The notes beneath the pieces were generated by a model that did not search any database, was not told the DNA's origin, and saw nothing but the letters and a program-made list of their open reading frames with translations. From positions 36,030,676-36,094,675 of the forward strand of contig OU862915.1 in NCBI GenBank assembly GCA_917880885.1: a DNA stretch of 64,000 bases. Direction: 5' to 3'. Below, piece after piece: positions 21,555 to 33,448 of the stretch. A program made the translations under genes and the position numbers. This DNA is from Limnephilus marmoratus (Eukaryota; Arthropoda; Insecta; Trichoptera; Limnephilidae). How positions within the stretch are numbered: position 1 is the stretch's first letter; every line of letters starts with the position of its first letter.

Positions 21555-23793
21555 CCGCCAGTCCCTGATTGATGTACTGAACATTTTAAAAGAAAACGGA
21601 CCTACTTCCCAGCTGTGGGTTCAGTACTTCCAGATGACTACACTGATTGAGCTGTACATTGAAGCGGAACGTGCTGGAAATTGGGAGCTCCATCTTGCAA
21701 CGGTCCAAAAAATGATACCTTTTTTTCACGCAGCCGCCCACTTTAATTATGCCAAAAGTGCACATCTGTATCTCCAAGATATGTTGACATTGAAAGAGAA
21801 GATGGATCCAATAGAACATGAAAGATTTACCAAAGAGGGTTTCTTTACGATTCGACGATCTCATAAATTTTGATCAGGGATTTGGTCTGACATGACAATC
21901 GAACAAACTCTGATGAGATCGATGAAAACATCTGGAGGTTTGACCCAAGGACGAGGAATCACAAACAGTTCTATTCTTCGTTGGACTGCTGGATTTGTTT
22001 ATCTGCATACTATTTGTGAGGGTATTGAGTCATTCTGTGGAGTTGAATCAGGAACGTCAGAGCAACATGTAGAGATGAGGTCTACACGAATTAAGAGGGA
22101 TGACAAAGACGTTCAAACTCTCATTGATTGGTTTTCTTGCCATGAACCATTTCCTAAAACAAACATGATTATGTCTATAAGCAGTGGCATTATCGGGGAT
22201 AGCAAAGTAACTTGTCACATGGCTGAAAAGATGGGGAAATTTGCTATGTCTAAAGTCGTCAACCAGAACTTTGGAAACCTACACTTAAAACGTAAGGATG
22301 CGATAGTTTCTCTTGCAGCGGTGACCAGCAGCATAAAAAATCAGGGTGTGACTGTGACAATAGATCCATTAATGCTATTCCATCGTATGTGTATTGCCAA
22401 AATGTCTGAAATTGAACTTAAAGAATATTTCCAATATGAACTATCTCCGGTCCCACTGTCTCTTTTCTCATAGGAAGGCATGCGCAAAGGAACCAAATCC
22501 ATATTTTACTCAACGTTCAATCCTCTACCAAATAACATAGAACTGGGAGGCAGTAAAATACACCTAGTTGATAGGGGATATTTACTGCACAAAGTTGTAT
22601 GGGGTCGTGCACAACCTTTTTCAATCATTTTTCAGCAATATGTCAGGTTTGTACAAAATCATTATGGAGCCAATGCGGTAGTGGTATTCGATGGATACCC
22701 AGATTCGGTTAAAAAGAAAAGCACTAAGGGGGTGGAAAGAGCATGGCGTGCCAGAGTTACAACTTCTGCTGAAGTTTTGTTTTATGAAACCACTCACCCA
22801 CAAGTGCCACAGGAAAAGTTTCTGGGAAATGAGAAGAACAAGTCCCGTTTTATTTCCCTACTCAGAGCCTCATTTGAACGATCGCAAATAACGACAGTAC
22901 AAGCTGAAGAGGATGCTGACGTTCTCATAATGACACAGCAAACTCGTTGTCATCTCAACATGATGCAGTCATAATCGTTGGTCAGGATATCGACCTGTTG
23001 GTACTCATCACAGCTCTCTCACCTTTAAACGTATATTATCAAAAATTCGGTAAAGGTAAATCACTTAACGCGTTGTACTCCAACAAATGTTTTAAACACA
23101 TTGAAATAGTAGAAAACATTTTATTAATTCATGCCATAAGTGGCTGCGACATAATTGATGCTCCGTTCGGTCAAGACAAAAACAAATTTTGTAATATTCT
23201 TCTCAAGAACCACTCAGAGAATGAACTTGTTCGTGTATTTCAAGATCCAAAAGCAAAGCGAGAAACAATCACTTTGGCTGCCGAACAATTCTTTGCACTT
23301 TTGTATGGCGGCAATGAGAAACCAAATTTGGAAAATTTAAGGTAGGTACATTCTTTTTGTCAAGGGGGTGAAAAAGAACAAATTCAATTTATCCAGGATA
23401 CCACCCATCAAAGATGCAGTCCAGCAACATGCTTTAAGAACATACTTGCAAGTGTAAACTTGGCTTGGTCACCATAAAGATCCAACTGAATGGGGATGGA
23501 AGAAAGATGCTGTTGGGTTACTAACTCCAGTACCAATGCTGAAGGAGGCTGCACCTCAGGGGTTGCTGAACTTTATTTCATGCCAATGCAAAAAAGGTTG
23601 CGCTGGAAAGTGCACATGTAGAAAGTCGGGTTTGAAATGCTCCCTACTCTGTATTCACTGTAATGGCAGCTCTGTGCTGCCAGAATGCTGTGGAAGCCTT
23701 CGTTCATGATGATGACGAGGAATTTGGTGAGCCAGTCACCACAAATACGGCTGATGAGACATAGGAAGACTATATTGAAGTTGTTCGGGACCC
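21555..23793 (+). pseudogene. Academ-like transposase, inactivated
   Basis: Coding sequence opens after a possible acceptor (ATCTATAG) at RQSLIDVLNILKENG. The reading frame is interrupted by TGA at 21871, TAG at 22471 and a frameshift between 22945 and 22975. The first block has FFTIRRSHKF and GGLTQGRGITNSS. The second block (22480-23341) is an XPG/FEN1-type nuclease region: VVVFDGYPDSVKKKS, an acidic pair site AEEDADVLI and VGQDIDLLVL, then HAISGCDIIDA. A short 55-nt intron (23342-23396, GTAGGT..TCCAG) keeps the frame. After a further stop near 23455 comes the cluster at 23581-23661 with eight cysteines (C-x-C-x3-C-x3-C-x-C-x6-C-x3-C-x2-C). An acidic tail ends the gene. The protein would cut and move its own element, but this copy cannot make it. 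Confidence 0.8.
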
Positions 23794-23864
23794 GTAAGTT
23801 TCATCGTTAGTCAAAAGTGATAAATTTAAAGAAAATACTTTTTTTTTCTTTTTTTTACGGCATC

Positions 23865-26132
23865 TAAGGTAAAACACCACATTTCTGACCCTGCTCCAAT
23901 TTCTGATATATGTAACACAAATTACGATTTTACCAACTGAAGTAACATTCCTACGTATATTGATGTTAGCGCATCGAGAAATTTGTTCCCCTCTCCCTCT
24001 AACCAATGTCTGGTCAAAGAACTACTTGATACCCATTTCTACCAAAATATTATTTAGTATATGATTTTGATGATTTCGTGAAATCGCATATTTTTTCACC
24101 TTTTTCGGTGAGTGAACCAAATTTTACAAAATGTGATGACACAGTTCACCAAAGTATTATGTATTGTTTTTGTATGTTTTTCAATAGAGTATTGACCATA
24201 TTTATACATTTGAAACGGAAAATTATATATTTCAAAAGATTTATGATAGTTTTTGAGCGGTCAGAAATAGATACCTGTTTTAATAGGGTGACCATATTTC
24301 TGACATGTATGTCAGAAAATGATACGCCTCTAAAAAATCATGTTCATATTTCTGACCGATATGTCAGAAATTGATACTTTGGGGGTTTTTAATCCTGACA
24401 TAAGAAGAAAAACGGCAGCGCGACCTCTTTTATAATAAACTAAATTTTGGATTTGAGGCCAAAATACCCAACCAAATCGAATAATTAAAAAAATGTACGA
24501 GAAATATCTATTGCCGATAGTGTAATTTAATTTATTTGTATTTTTTAATATAAAATACAGGCCATTTAAGAAAGAGTTTTCTAATGATTTTAGAGGCTAA
24601 TTAAGCAATGTTTTGTAACAATTTATTAAATAAGTAATATTACCGAACTAATGTTTTAATAAAATGAAATATAACTTTTTTGGGTCGAAATAAATTATTT
24701 GTGTCTACAACAATTTTTTCGTTCCAACAAGGTTTCAATGTGAATTTTAGACTAAATCCAAAATTAAATTTTATTTGAATAGGGCCAGTCAGCCGTTCCA
24801 TATTTAGTGATTTTCCGTAACAATATTTAGTGATTTTGTTGGGTAAACTATTGAGAGCCTTTTTTTAGCAACGGGAAAAGTTAGAGGACAATCTTGTGAA
24901 CTTAGATATACGCAAAAAAAATAGTTTTTAGTAGAAAAATACCAAAAGTAGCTAGTTCTGGTGAGTGATTCGAATTTCATAAACGAAAAATACAGACCAA
25001 AGAATGTTTAGCGAGATAGGAGTGCTAAAAGAGATAAACTAAGGCAAAAGAAAGAACATGCTGTTGCCACTAAAAATATAAAAAAAAGCTAAAAACGAAA
25101 AAAAATCCTAAAACGATAAAAAGGATTTGTTTCTTACGTCGATTGATTTAGAAATTGCAAACAACGTTATATTTTTATATGAGGGTGCATATTTTCCCGG
25201 ACAAATAAGTGCCGTAAAGAAAAGAAAAAAGGCACAAATAAATTCTATGTCATTATGTGGAATAAATTTTTAGATCAAATGTAGTACAATATCGACGATG
25301 TTATCAAAATAATTGAAGATTCTATATCTTTTTTTTTTTTTTAACTCCACACAGGAGGCCCTGAGGAAAATAATTTCCCTCAGGGCCTATGTCATCTGGG
25401 ATGCTGTGTGAAGGGTCTTTTTGAGGAGAGGAAGGAATGAACATTGGTCTTGAAGAGACCTATGTTGTAGGAAGGAGGAAACACAGAGGCCGGCAAATCA
25501 TTCCACAGCCGAGCTGTTGAACACAAGAACGAGTCGAAGAAACAACCCGTTCTCATGTGGCAAATGTCAACCGTGTACAAATGTTGGGCACGCGTTTGGC
25601 GTGTTTCCCGACTATCTAGAAACAATTGAGGACAGTATGAGGTACCTGAAATAATGAAATATGAAAAAATGAACTAAAAGAATTTTTGGTTTTGCAGTTT
25701 TTTTTTAAACTTTATGTTTTATAAATTAATAAAGTTTCTCCAAAATACCGATTTTTGTTTTAAATGTTGTCCACATAGCCTTGCAGTTTATTTGCAAGTA
25801 TGATCGAAATATCAACATGTATGTTGGATACTGGATTCACATTGATTTTGGTATGTCAGAAATTCGAACAGCCATGTCAATCAATAGGAACATATTGATT
25901 TTTCTATGTCAGAAATAGGTGTTTTGTTACCATGTTACATATTAAATGATTTTAAATATTTAACGGTAATAAATTTACCAAAAAGTGAGATTTCATTATT
26001 TGAAATTGAACAATGTTTCCAAAAATTCAAAATCTCGTTTCAATAAATCAAGGTTGAATTTAGAAAAAAATATTGAAATTCGTGAAAAAAAAATGATAGC
26101 TTAACGTGTCAGAAATACGGTGTTTTACCTTA
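23865..26132. mobile_element. Nested TA-flanked element, 2.26 kb, no transposase
   Basis: AGGTAAAACACC starts at 23867 and its reverse GGTGTTTTACCT ends at 26130. TA lies on both sides (23865-23866, 26131-26132). The inverted match extends into the TTTCTGAC / GTCAGAAA motif. That motif occurs about seven times inside, mostly as TTTCTGAC in the left half and GTCAGAAA in the right half. No ORF of transposase size exists. A LINE1 fragment is inserted at 25329-25626. The TA target points to a Tc1/mariner-type or similar mover. Confidence 0.7.
25329..25626 (-). mobile_element. LINE1 (jockey-like) 3' end with intact C-terminal codons
   Basis: The minus-strand reading frame ends WNDLPASVFPPSYN...LFKTNVHSFLSSKRP..., then a stop. 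This is the usual C-terminus of jockey-like reverse transcriptases. The 3' UTR holds the CTCCACACAG / CTGTGTGAAG hairpin and ends in poly(A), seen as T(14) at 25329-25342. This is the best-preserved LINE1 tail in the window and shows that the SINE-A tails begin inside the LINE's last codons. Confidence 0.85.
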
Positions 26133-26372
26133 TGTAACTTAATTAATATTTTTTTATTTGTATGTTGTGATTACATTGGTGGTTAATATTGCTGTTATGT
26201 ATTTAACATGTTATTACAACAATAATTGTTTAAAAAAAAAAAAATAAAGATATGCCAAGATTAAAACACCTTTCTTCTGATTCAATTTTTGACCCAATTT
26301 TTGTGTAATTTTTGTGTTAGAACCTGGATACTCATTGAGTATTTTATGAAATTTTAAACCTACATCTTGTAT

Positions 26373-26806
26373 GAAATTTTATTATCTACAAAATTAATAT
26401 CAATAATTTTTTCACAAAATTGTTCTGGAAAACAGATACACACAAAAAACCAAACCAAGTCCAGCAATTTAACTGTTTTTATAAAATTAAACACACATTT
26501 ACGACTGCATATCTCAATATTTATTAGAGATACAAGAAAACTTTTTAAGTAAAAATTGTAGGTAATTTTATGTTCTACTAAACTTGTAAAGCAACTTTAG
26601 CCGAAATTTTTATTGGAAACGAGATATTTGAGGAAAACTAGATTTTGGCGCGATTTCGGCTGGTTTTTTCAAAATGGCGGCGAATGCTCAAGTGACCCAA
26701 GGTCGAAAATTCAGATTTTACATCAAAAGATGAGTGTTTAAAACATATAAAAAAATTGGGACTACCGGAATAATTCCGATCGCGAATCGCTAATTGCACT
26801 GGCCTA
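26373..26806 (-). repeat. Right TIR of the Academ-like element
   Basis: Reverse of 20623-21076 with indels. It ends GCACTGGCCTA and is followed by the CTT duplication at 26807-26809. Confidence 0.85.
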
Positions 26807-26809
26807 CTT

Positions 26810-28269
26810 ATTTATTGCCTAATTTTGTTGATTTTAAACTCTTAATTTTCGAAATTTTGGAGGAATATAATAAAACGTGTTTCATAACGCTGATGAATTT
26901 CATTCGTTTTGTGCTCCGATTGTCATACGGGATCGGAGGAATCCACATTTTTGGAATTCCGCACAATAAGGGTGCCTAACTATACCATAGACAGGTGTCA
27001 AGTACCGCTTTATCGTCAGTCCGTATATCCGTTGCTAAACACCATCATATCGTGACACTTCGCTTTACGCCGAAGTGTTATTTATCCTATCATTACATAA
27101 AGTATAAATCATATCGAATGCTTTGTGTACTTCTTACGTAAATCGATTCGTGACCAAAACTGAAATTTTATCATAGTTCTAATAATCGAATAGAACAATC
27201 TTATCGAGCGCTTATGGACACATCTGTGACTGTCACCAAACGGAAACCAAGCCAGAAGACACAACAGCAGTGAGTACCTCTTAATTGTGATTTACCTATC
27301 TTGTTTGGTGGTTGGGCATAACTCATATCGAAATACATAAGCGTCTTAGAAAAGAGTAGCCGCAAGTTATTCTAAAACCCTCGTGCATCGTGCACGATTC
27401 AAAACGCCAATTATCAAAACAAGAACTCATTTTTTGATCTCAAAAACAGTAAAAATACAGAAACAAAACTTTAAATAGCTCTACTGCATAATTACAAAAT
27501 CGCAAAACCGACGCTGTTCTTCGGGAACGTCGATTTGTTTTAACACTCTTCCAGCTATTTGCCTATAACATTTTCCTGTGGCATAGGCACAATAATTATT
27601 CTACCTTTGTATATATTTTGCATGAGAAATATCATTGTTTTGTGTTTCGAGATAAAAAGTGGAAATTCAGTGTCAAAAAAGTACGCCGACATAACTTGTG
27701 ATAAAAAAAAAACTTTCAAAATTTCATAACATAATATGTATGAAGGCACAATTTTAACTATTCTGCTCGTTAGGAGAGCTAAAAACAAATCAACCCCTTA
27801 CCTCAGAAACGAAGTTTATTTTTAAATGTGATTATCACGAAATATCAGGAAACCACGACTTCTACAAAAAAATAACGACAATCTATAAACTAAAATGTTA
27901 CTGTACTTATTGCCCTAGAGAACTAATAACTAGCCATTTGATTAAAAGTTGGAAGAGAGCTTATAATTGAACATGGATCCTTGTGCACGTTCCTCTGCTC
28001 CCCTTTTCTCAAAATGCAAAAGAATTTCTGAAGCAATTAATTATCTCTCATCTACTTGTTTCTTCCTCATTTCTTACTTAAAGAATTGTACTCTTATAGA
28101 GCAAAACTCGGTGTGATGAATGAATTAAAACGCTGCATAATTAAAATGCATATTACATCTTGTTTCAACATTTTCGTACGTGGAGATAATATTTTATTGT
28201 TTTTTTAACTGTTGCTAAAATGCACGACATAAGAAGAGATTATGTATTTGAAAACCTCACAAGACTCCC
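26810..28269. other. Mostly unassigned sequence
   Basis: Less repetitive than the surroundings. It contains the possible first exon at 27214-27269; otherwise no ORF or repeat is recognised. Confidence 0.4.
27214..27269 (+). CDS. Possible first coding exon of an unknown gene
   Basis: ATG opens a reading frame MDTSVTVTKRKPSQKTQQ followed directly by a strong donor, CA/GTGAGT. The peptide is hydrophilic and basic, as many N-termini are. The sequence before it (26900-27210) is not a repeat I recognise. No second exon is found in the window, and the gene is not recognised. Chance cannot be excluded for 18 codons. Confidence 0.28.
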
Positions 28270-28400
28270 CACTTCTCCTAATCGCCTGGAATCAATGAAA
28301 CTATGGCATCCAAAATTGAGGTATGTTGTGAGGCTGAAGGAAGTGGGGAAGAGGAAGATGGATTAGTTTCTGGCTATTCAGATTTGGTCATAAAGGCTTT
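28270..28400 (-). mobile_element. SINE-B fragment
   Basis: Matches the SINE-B 3' part in reverse: ATGAAACTATGGCATCC, AATTGAGGTATGTTGTGAGG and GGCTATTCAGATTTGGTCA. The head side is lost. Confidence 0.75.
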
Positions 28401-29129
28401 TATTGCAAACATAAAAAGTTTCAAAACTGGCTTACTTTACATTTTTTTAAACTAAAATTACTGAAAACTAAATTTTTTTTTTCTAAATTGTCTTATACTT
28501 TGGCTTCATAAAATTGTACATTATGATTATTTTGTTGTTAACTTTTAAATTTGAAAATAAATCATGGTATTTTCTCTTTAAAACACAACGACTTCTACGT
28601 GACCTATGTGAGTTGATCCCAAATGCGAAAAAAATTGCCTTAGGGGTTAAAATAATTCTACTGTACCTATTATCCTAGCAGCATTGGTATCTATACTGTG
28701 GAAGCAAGCTAAAAATACACTGCATCTAATTGCATGAACGCACCCTAGTCACGTCACACGCACTTGCCTCTTAACTTTATGACGTCGCATAAAAAAGAAA
28801 AAGTAAAGGGTGCCACAGCCTATTAAGGTAGAGGAATACGAATGGGTTGGGCGCCACTGAAGAGTTGAACAAAGAGAAATGTGATCTACACCGATTTGAT
28901 TATTAATATCTCTTCGATACGTTTTGCGCAGTTATCACACTAGTATAAGTGCGCGGGGACCGGTTTTGATAGTTTCAGGCCGTTTGGTGTTGGAGGTTAA
29001 ACTAGACTATTTTGAGATAAAAAAGTAGAACAATTTTTTTCTCTTCTGTGTCTTTAAAATGTAGTACATCCGACTAATTTTTGAGACTTGTAACTAGTTA
29101 ATTACATTTAAAACCAATGGGACGTAAAC

Positions 29130-29238
29130 CTAAGACCTATAACTTTACTTGTAACTACTGACTTAAACCTTACAACTATGGCTTAAAACAAGACACTTAA
29201 AACTTACATACAACTGTGGCTTAAAACTAAACACATAA
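29130..29238 (+). repeat. Short tandem repeat interrupted by a TTAA MITE (left part)
   Basis: Repeats of about 42-44 bp of the type CTTACAACTATGGCTTAAAA + C(T)A(A/G)ACACTTAAA. The array resumes at 29963-30005 on the far side of the MITE. Confidence 0.7.
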
Positions 29239-29962
29239 AAGCCAATAACCAGCGGCCGAGAATTTTAATTACGTCGAACAATGGTCTTGCGATCGTACCC
29301 TTGCAACTGTACAGGGCGGTTCCGAAGAAAAAGATTAATTATTCTCCATACCAGCATTTTAACATAAAAACTCAATATCAATTATTTCATTTAATTCAAA
29401 AGTTTCTTTGATAAATCACTACATTCAAAAATGCTCAACCTGGTGTTGATAAAACTATAAAAATTATGTACTTTTTGTAATTATTTTTTTATCACACGTA
29501 TTTATAAATTTTCAATAATGTCTAAGCAAAATAAGAATATATATTTTTTTAAGCATAGTACTTTAAAAGACCGAAAATAAATAGACAAACTGAAGTATTT
29601 TCGTCACAAAACAAAGACGCGGATATTTTTTTATGATTTTAATTGAACTAAAATTTAAATTCTGAAAAGTAGCTTTCCGAAATAATTTATTGATTTATTT
29701 TACTGCATGAAAACATTATGATTTGAAATGTATCTTCTATAATACAAAATTTAGTTTGAAAATTTAACAAACCTAGAATATGTTTATTTCTAATTTAACA
29801 AATTAGAAATAAACATATTTTCTCAAAATTTTAAAGCATAGCTTTACTAGATAAAGGAACAGTATTTTGAAATCGATTTATAATTTTTCGTGGAAAAGAG
29901 TCAATACATCTAAACTTTGATTTAAAAATGCCATATTTTCGGTTTTGTCTGGTTATTCTCTC
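29239..29962 (-). mobile_element. TTAA-flanked MITE, 724 bp
   Basis: A reverse copy of 39901-40614. Its right end abuts TTAA at 29963. The left flank reads ATAA, one base off. The short tandem repeat around it is split exactly at this point, which confirms both ends. It contains a perfect 20-bp hairpin (29777-29819). No ORF. Confidence 0.75.
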
Positions 29963-30074
29963 TTAAAACTTACAACTACGGCTTAAAACTAGACACTTAA
30001 ACTTACCACATATACTTATTTACAATCATTCTAAATGTGTACAAGTTATGATTATTGTCTAAATTTTTTGATGT

Positions 30075-30300
30075 GAATACCGACTCAAGAGAGTCCCAAC
30101 TGCTCCCATCTTCAAGCCAGTGAGACCATGGCATTTTCATTTGGATTAAGCTGTGAGGCTGATTGTAGTAGGAAGGGGAAGGAAATGGGAAAGACGGAAG
30201 TGCGGAATTACTTGGCTATTCAGACCTGGTCACCAAACATTATAAAGTTTCAATTATGATGGGTCGATGCTGAGAGTATCTTCCACTCTAGAATGTTTCG
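30075..30300 (-). mobile_element. SINE-B copy, decayed
   Basis: Matches SINE-B in reverse: CAGTGAGACCATGGCATTTT, a purine-rich tract, TTGGCTATTCAGACCTGGTC, ATGCTGAGAGTATCTTCCAC. An internal deletion removes part of the centre. Confidence 0.75.
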
Positions 30301-30309
30301 CTAATATGA

Positions 30310-30715
30310 ATTACATTATTTTGGCTTCAAATGACTTTAGCAATGTTTTATCAACAGATAAAAAACAAGATATTCTCCCCTACGATTCTCTTCCTCATCT
30401 TCTCTCCCTTTCCACTAGCTTGAGACGGGGTTGGCTCTTGTGCGGTATTCATATTTAAAAAAAATAAAAGCCGGTAATAAAGTTGTGGATCAAAAGAAAT
30501 TCTACTATTTTAGCAGGCAAAATACTCTATCATAATAATAAGCAAAAAATTACAATCCACTTTGTTGAGACGTTTCAGGAATTCAAAGGAAGACGTTAAA
30601 GGAAGTCATCGTGGAATCAATCCACAGCTAGTACCTATAATAAGAGAAAAAGACGAAAGGAAATTTTCTTAAATCGAGTTGAACATGAGTGATCCGTTAG
30701 CATGATTTTTTTAAA
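30310..30715. other. No gene seen
   Basis: AT-rich. A 63-codon ORF starting at 30267 has no recognisable domain. Confidence 0.4.
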
Positions 30716-30717
30716 TT

Positions 30718-31046
30718 ACTTTTTTTTTTTTCTTTGTAGGGATAGGAAGGAGAAGAAGTTTTAGAAGAAAAAAAGCATGCTGGGTGGATAAGAACCTTGT
30801 AGTAAATGTGTCCAGGACGCCTCTCACTACGATGCAAGGCGATGGGTCGAGAGAGTTCGGCTGGAAAGATCTAGGTTAAGACCACCCCAAACATTCTCTC
30901 CCGATACAACCCGCCATGCATTAGGTGGGCAAACGCAATCGCCGCCAAGACGAACCCGGGCAACCCTGCTAAGTCACCAAATGTAACGATTATAGCGATA
31001 TAGGTTACCTATATCAGGAGTGTTGGTTATCCAATAAATGTTTCTC
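30718..31046 (-). mobile_element. SINE-A copy, tail region lost
   Basis: Matches the SINE-A middle and head in reverse: GATGCAAGGCGATGGGTCG, CGAACCCGGGCAACCCTGCT, AAGTCACCAAATGTAACGAT and GTTGGTTATCCAATAAATG. The hairpin tail is absent. Confidence 0.8.
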
Positions 31047-31049
31047 ATT

Positions 31050-32333
31050 CAAATTGTAAATGATGTTTATAATGAGAAATTTTAGCTAATTTCAGGCACA
31101 CGGACACACCCACAATACAATTCTATCAGTTTTTCATTAATCTGTACAGTGTCGAGCACATATTATAATCTGTGGGCACATAGGACAGCACGCGATGCCA
31201 TGGCCACCGCATGTGCGGAGGGGATAATGCATGTAGGGCTGTCACAAGGAAGATAAAATAATTAACGACATGTTTCAGCGCTAGCTGGGCTTTTCAGTGC
31301 GGGTTTAACACCAAACGACCACATGGGGTCAATAAAATTTACAAAATAATATTTTTGACATAAAATTTGAACACAATTAGCTAATCAATTTTTAAAAAGG
31401 ATTCAAAAGAAGTACATACTATTCTTTACTTTACTTCTGAGATACTTCGTATATTTACATTTTACCTTGTAAACAATTCGAGTACTGTGTACAACAAAAT
31501 GTCATAATTTTCCTCATAATTGCACTGTGTGGAAACATGGATATTGGGAGTCTGTGAAAGAAAGCTGATAGACGCCTCTAAATGTGGTTCTGGAGAAAAA
31601 TTCTCAGGCTTCCATGGATAGCCAGAAGCACAAATGAGTCCATTCTGAAAGAGCTGGGCATCGTGTGACCAAGCATCGCTGGCCTTTGGCACATCAGTGT
31701 CTGCAGCTCTCCACGCAAAGCAAAACCGCGAGGAGTAAAGAAGCCTTGTCCACCATGGAGATTGGCGTAGAGCTCATGATCTTCAGCAATGAGGAACAAA
31801 TTTAAGAAGAAGTACGTCATAAGTAGAATGGAGTTCAATGTTTGAGATTTACAAAAATTTACAATGTTTGAGATTTACAAAATGAGGATCGAATCAGATC
31901 AAAAGATACTTACTCGGACATTACCCTATGACATATTGCCTACTAACTATAAGAAATGCCTAGAATATGTCAAATAAGAAATATTAAATGAAAGGCAATA
32001 ATTTATTTAAAAAACCAAAACAAGTTAAAGCTCCCCTTTGTTCACAATCAAAACCAAAATCAATCATCGTTTGCTAAGAAATTTTAAACATTCCATACTC
32101 TTTTCATAAAACCCACTTAATCTTCTCCCAACCTCTTATGTAAATGTGTCGACTACTACACATATAATATCCATTGTTGTGGAAAGATTCCGGGCAAATT
32201 TAGCGATAGATCCTAGAACTTTAAAAAATTTCTTGAAACTCTTGATTTAACTTAACTTCCCTTGACTCATACCATACTTTCTCTCCTTCTCCTTTTTTGT
32301 TGTTGCTTTAAAAACTTTGATTTATATTTACAC
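31050..32333. other. Unassigned sequence with an unclassified minus-strand ORF pair
   Basis: Minus-strand ORFs at 31462-31838 overlap in two frames and have more balanced codon use than most ORFs here. I recognise no domain. The rest is AT-rich without an assigned repeat. Confidence 0.35.
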
Positions 32334-33350
32334 TAGCTGACCCGCCAAACTTCGTACCGCCTCAGAATTAATAACTGTAGATATAAATTCAGTTTTTTTA
32401 TTAAATTTAAAATTACACAATGAAGCAATTATTGATGCGCCTCCCTATAGGTGCCGCCTCCCCAGGAACCATTTATTGGATAACAATACCTCTGCCATAG
32501 GTCACCCCAAGTGGTTTGCTACGTTTAGTGATTTAGCAGGGGTGTCCGGGTTCATTGGGTGAAGTTTGTTCGGATCTTTGCGGCGGATACGTCTACCCAC
32601 CTACTGCGTGGCGGGACGGATCGAGAGATACTGGTTGAGGAAGGCCTTTTGACCTTTCCATCCGGACTCTCCCAACCCATTGCCTTGCACCGCAGTTGGA
32701 GGGTTGGATTCATACGTCCGTCACTCCCGGTCAAACTGACCCCCAGATTCCTTTTTCCTTCCCAGAACTTCCTATCCTCCCCTTCCTTAAAAAGACCCTC
32801 CACACAGCATCCCCTAAGATGACATGGGTCCTTAGAGAAATTATTTTCCTCAGGGCCTCCCGTGTGGAACTTACGCAAAACAAAATGCGTTTCATTTCAG
32901 AGATTTATTATAATTATTGTATTTTTCCTTTGGAGGGGTTGCAGACATACGTTCACCGTTTGTCTCATTTTCGACTATTGACATTTAGTGTGTAAGAAAG
33001 AGGGGCAGCATTATATGATTTAGAACAAATGCATAACAGTCAGTGCATCGACATTTGACGTTTTTGAATTTTTGGAATTCACGCGCAGTTCAATATTATA
33101 CCTATCACAATATTGCTGCAGTTCTTTCAAAATATGAGAATTCGTTCCATAAAAAATGTATGAAAAAATGAATTTTCTTCATTACTTTATTTTTTGTGAA
33201 TTCTTGCGATGTTAATTATTAGTTATTCTGTTATCCAGAGCTGAGACAAATCCAATAAATCAATGATCATCAAAATCGGTAGAGCCGTTCTCGAGTTATA
33301 AATAGTGTAACTAACCCGACTTTGTTTTATATATTAAGATATTGTCGTAC
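32334..33350 (+). mobile_element. Family D copy interrupted by SINE-A
   Basis: Opens CTAGCTGACCC, then TTCGTACCGCCTCAGAATTA as at position 1. It resumes after the SINE-A with CAATATTGCTGCAGTTCTTT and ATCAAAATCGGTAGAGCCG. It ends TTTTATATATTAAGAT. Confidence 0.7.
32438..32883 (+). mobile_element. SINE-A copy inside family D
   Basis: Full order preserved: GGAACCATTTATTGGATAAC, AGGTCACCCCAAGTGGTT, GCAGGGGTGTCCGGGTTCAT, CTACTGCGTGGCGGGACGG, then the LINE1-derived tail AAAAAGACCCTCCACACAGC and the hairpin ending GTGTGGAACTTACGC. ORFs on either strand are by-products. Confidence 0.9.
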
Positions 33351-33448
33351 ACCGTAACATGTTTGTTAACCCTGTCCGTTGTGTACATTAATAAAGTTTA
33401 AAAAAATCTTAACAAAAAAAAAACCACTTATTCTGGATACTTACAATT

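Larger units (their letters stand above)
20623..26806 (+). mobile_element. Academ-like DNA transposon, complete ends, decayed gene
   Basis: The left end, from TAGGCCAGTGCAATTAGCG, is repeated in reverse at 26806 and inwards. The arms run to about 21076 and 26373, so TIRs are about 450 bp with scattered differences. A 3-bp CTT duplication flanks the element. The inside carries a transposase pseudogene (21555-23793), then a nested 2.26-kb TA-flanked element. An XPG-like nuclease region with an eight-cysteine cluster and a 3-4-bp duplication are reported features of the Academ superfamily. I assign it from memory of those features, without a database search. Confidence 0.75.

Noticed and set aside
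32552..32995. ORFs of 87-108 codons on both strands
   Set aside because: They lie within a SINE-A copy; similar ORFs appear in other SINE-A copies (41396, 52758, 60614).
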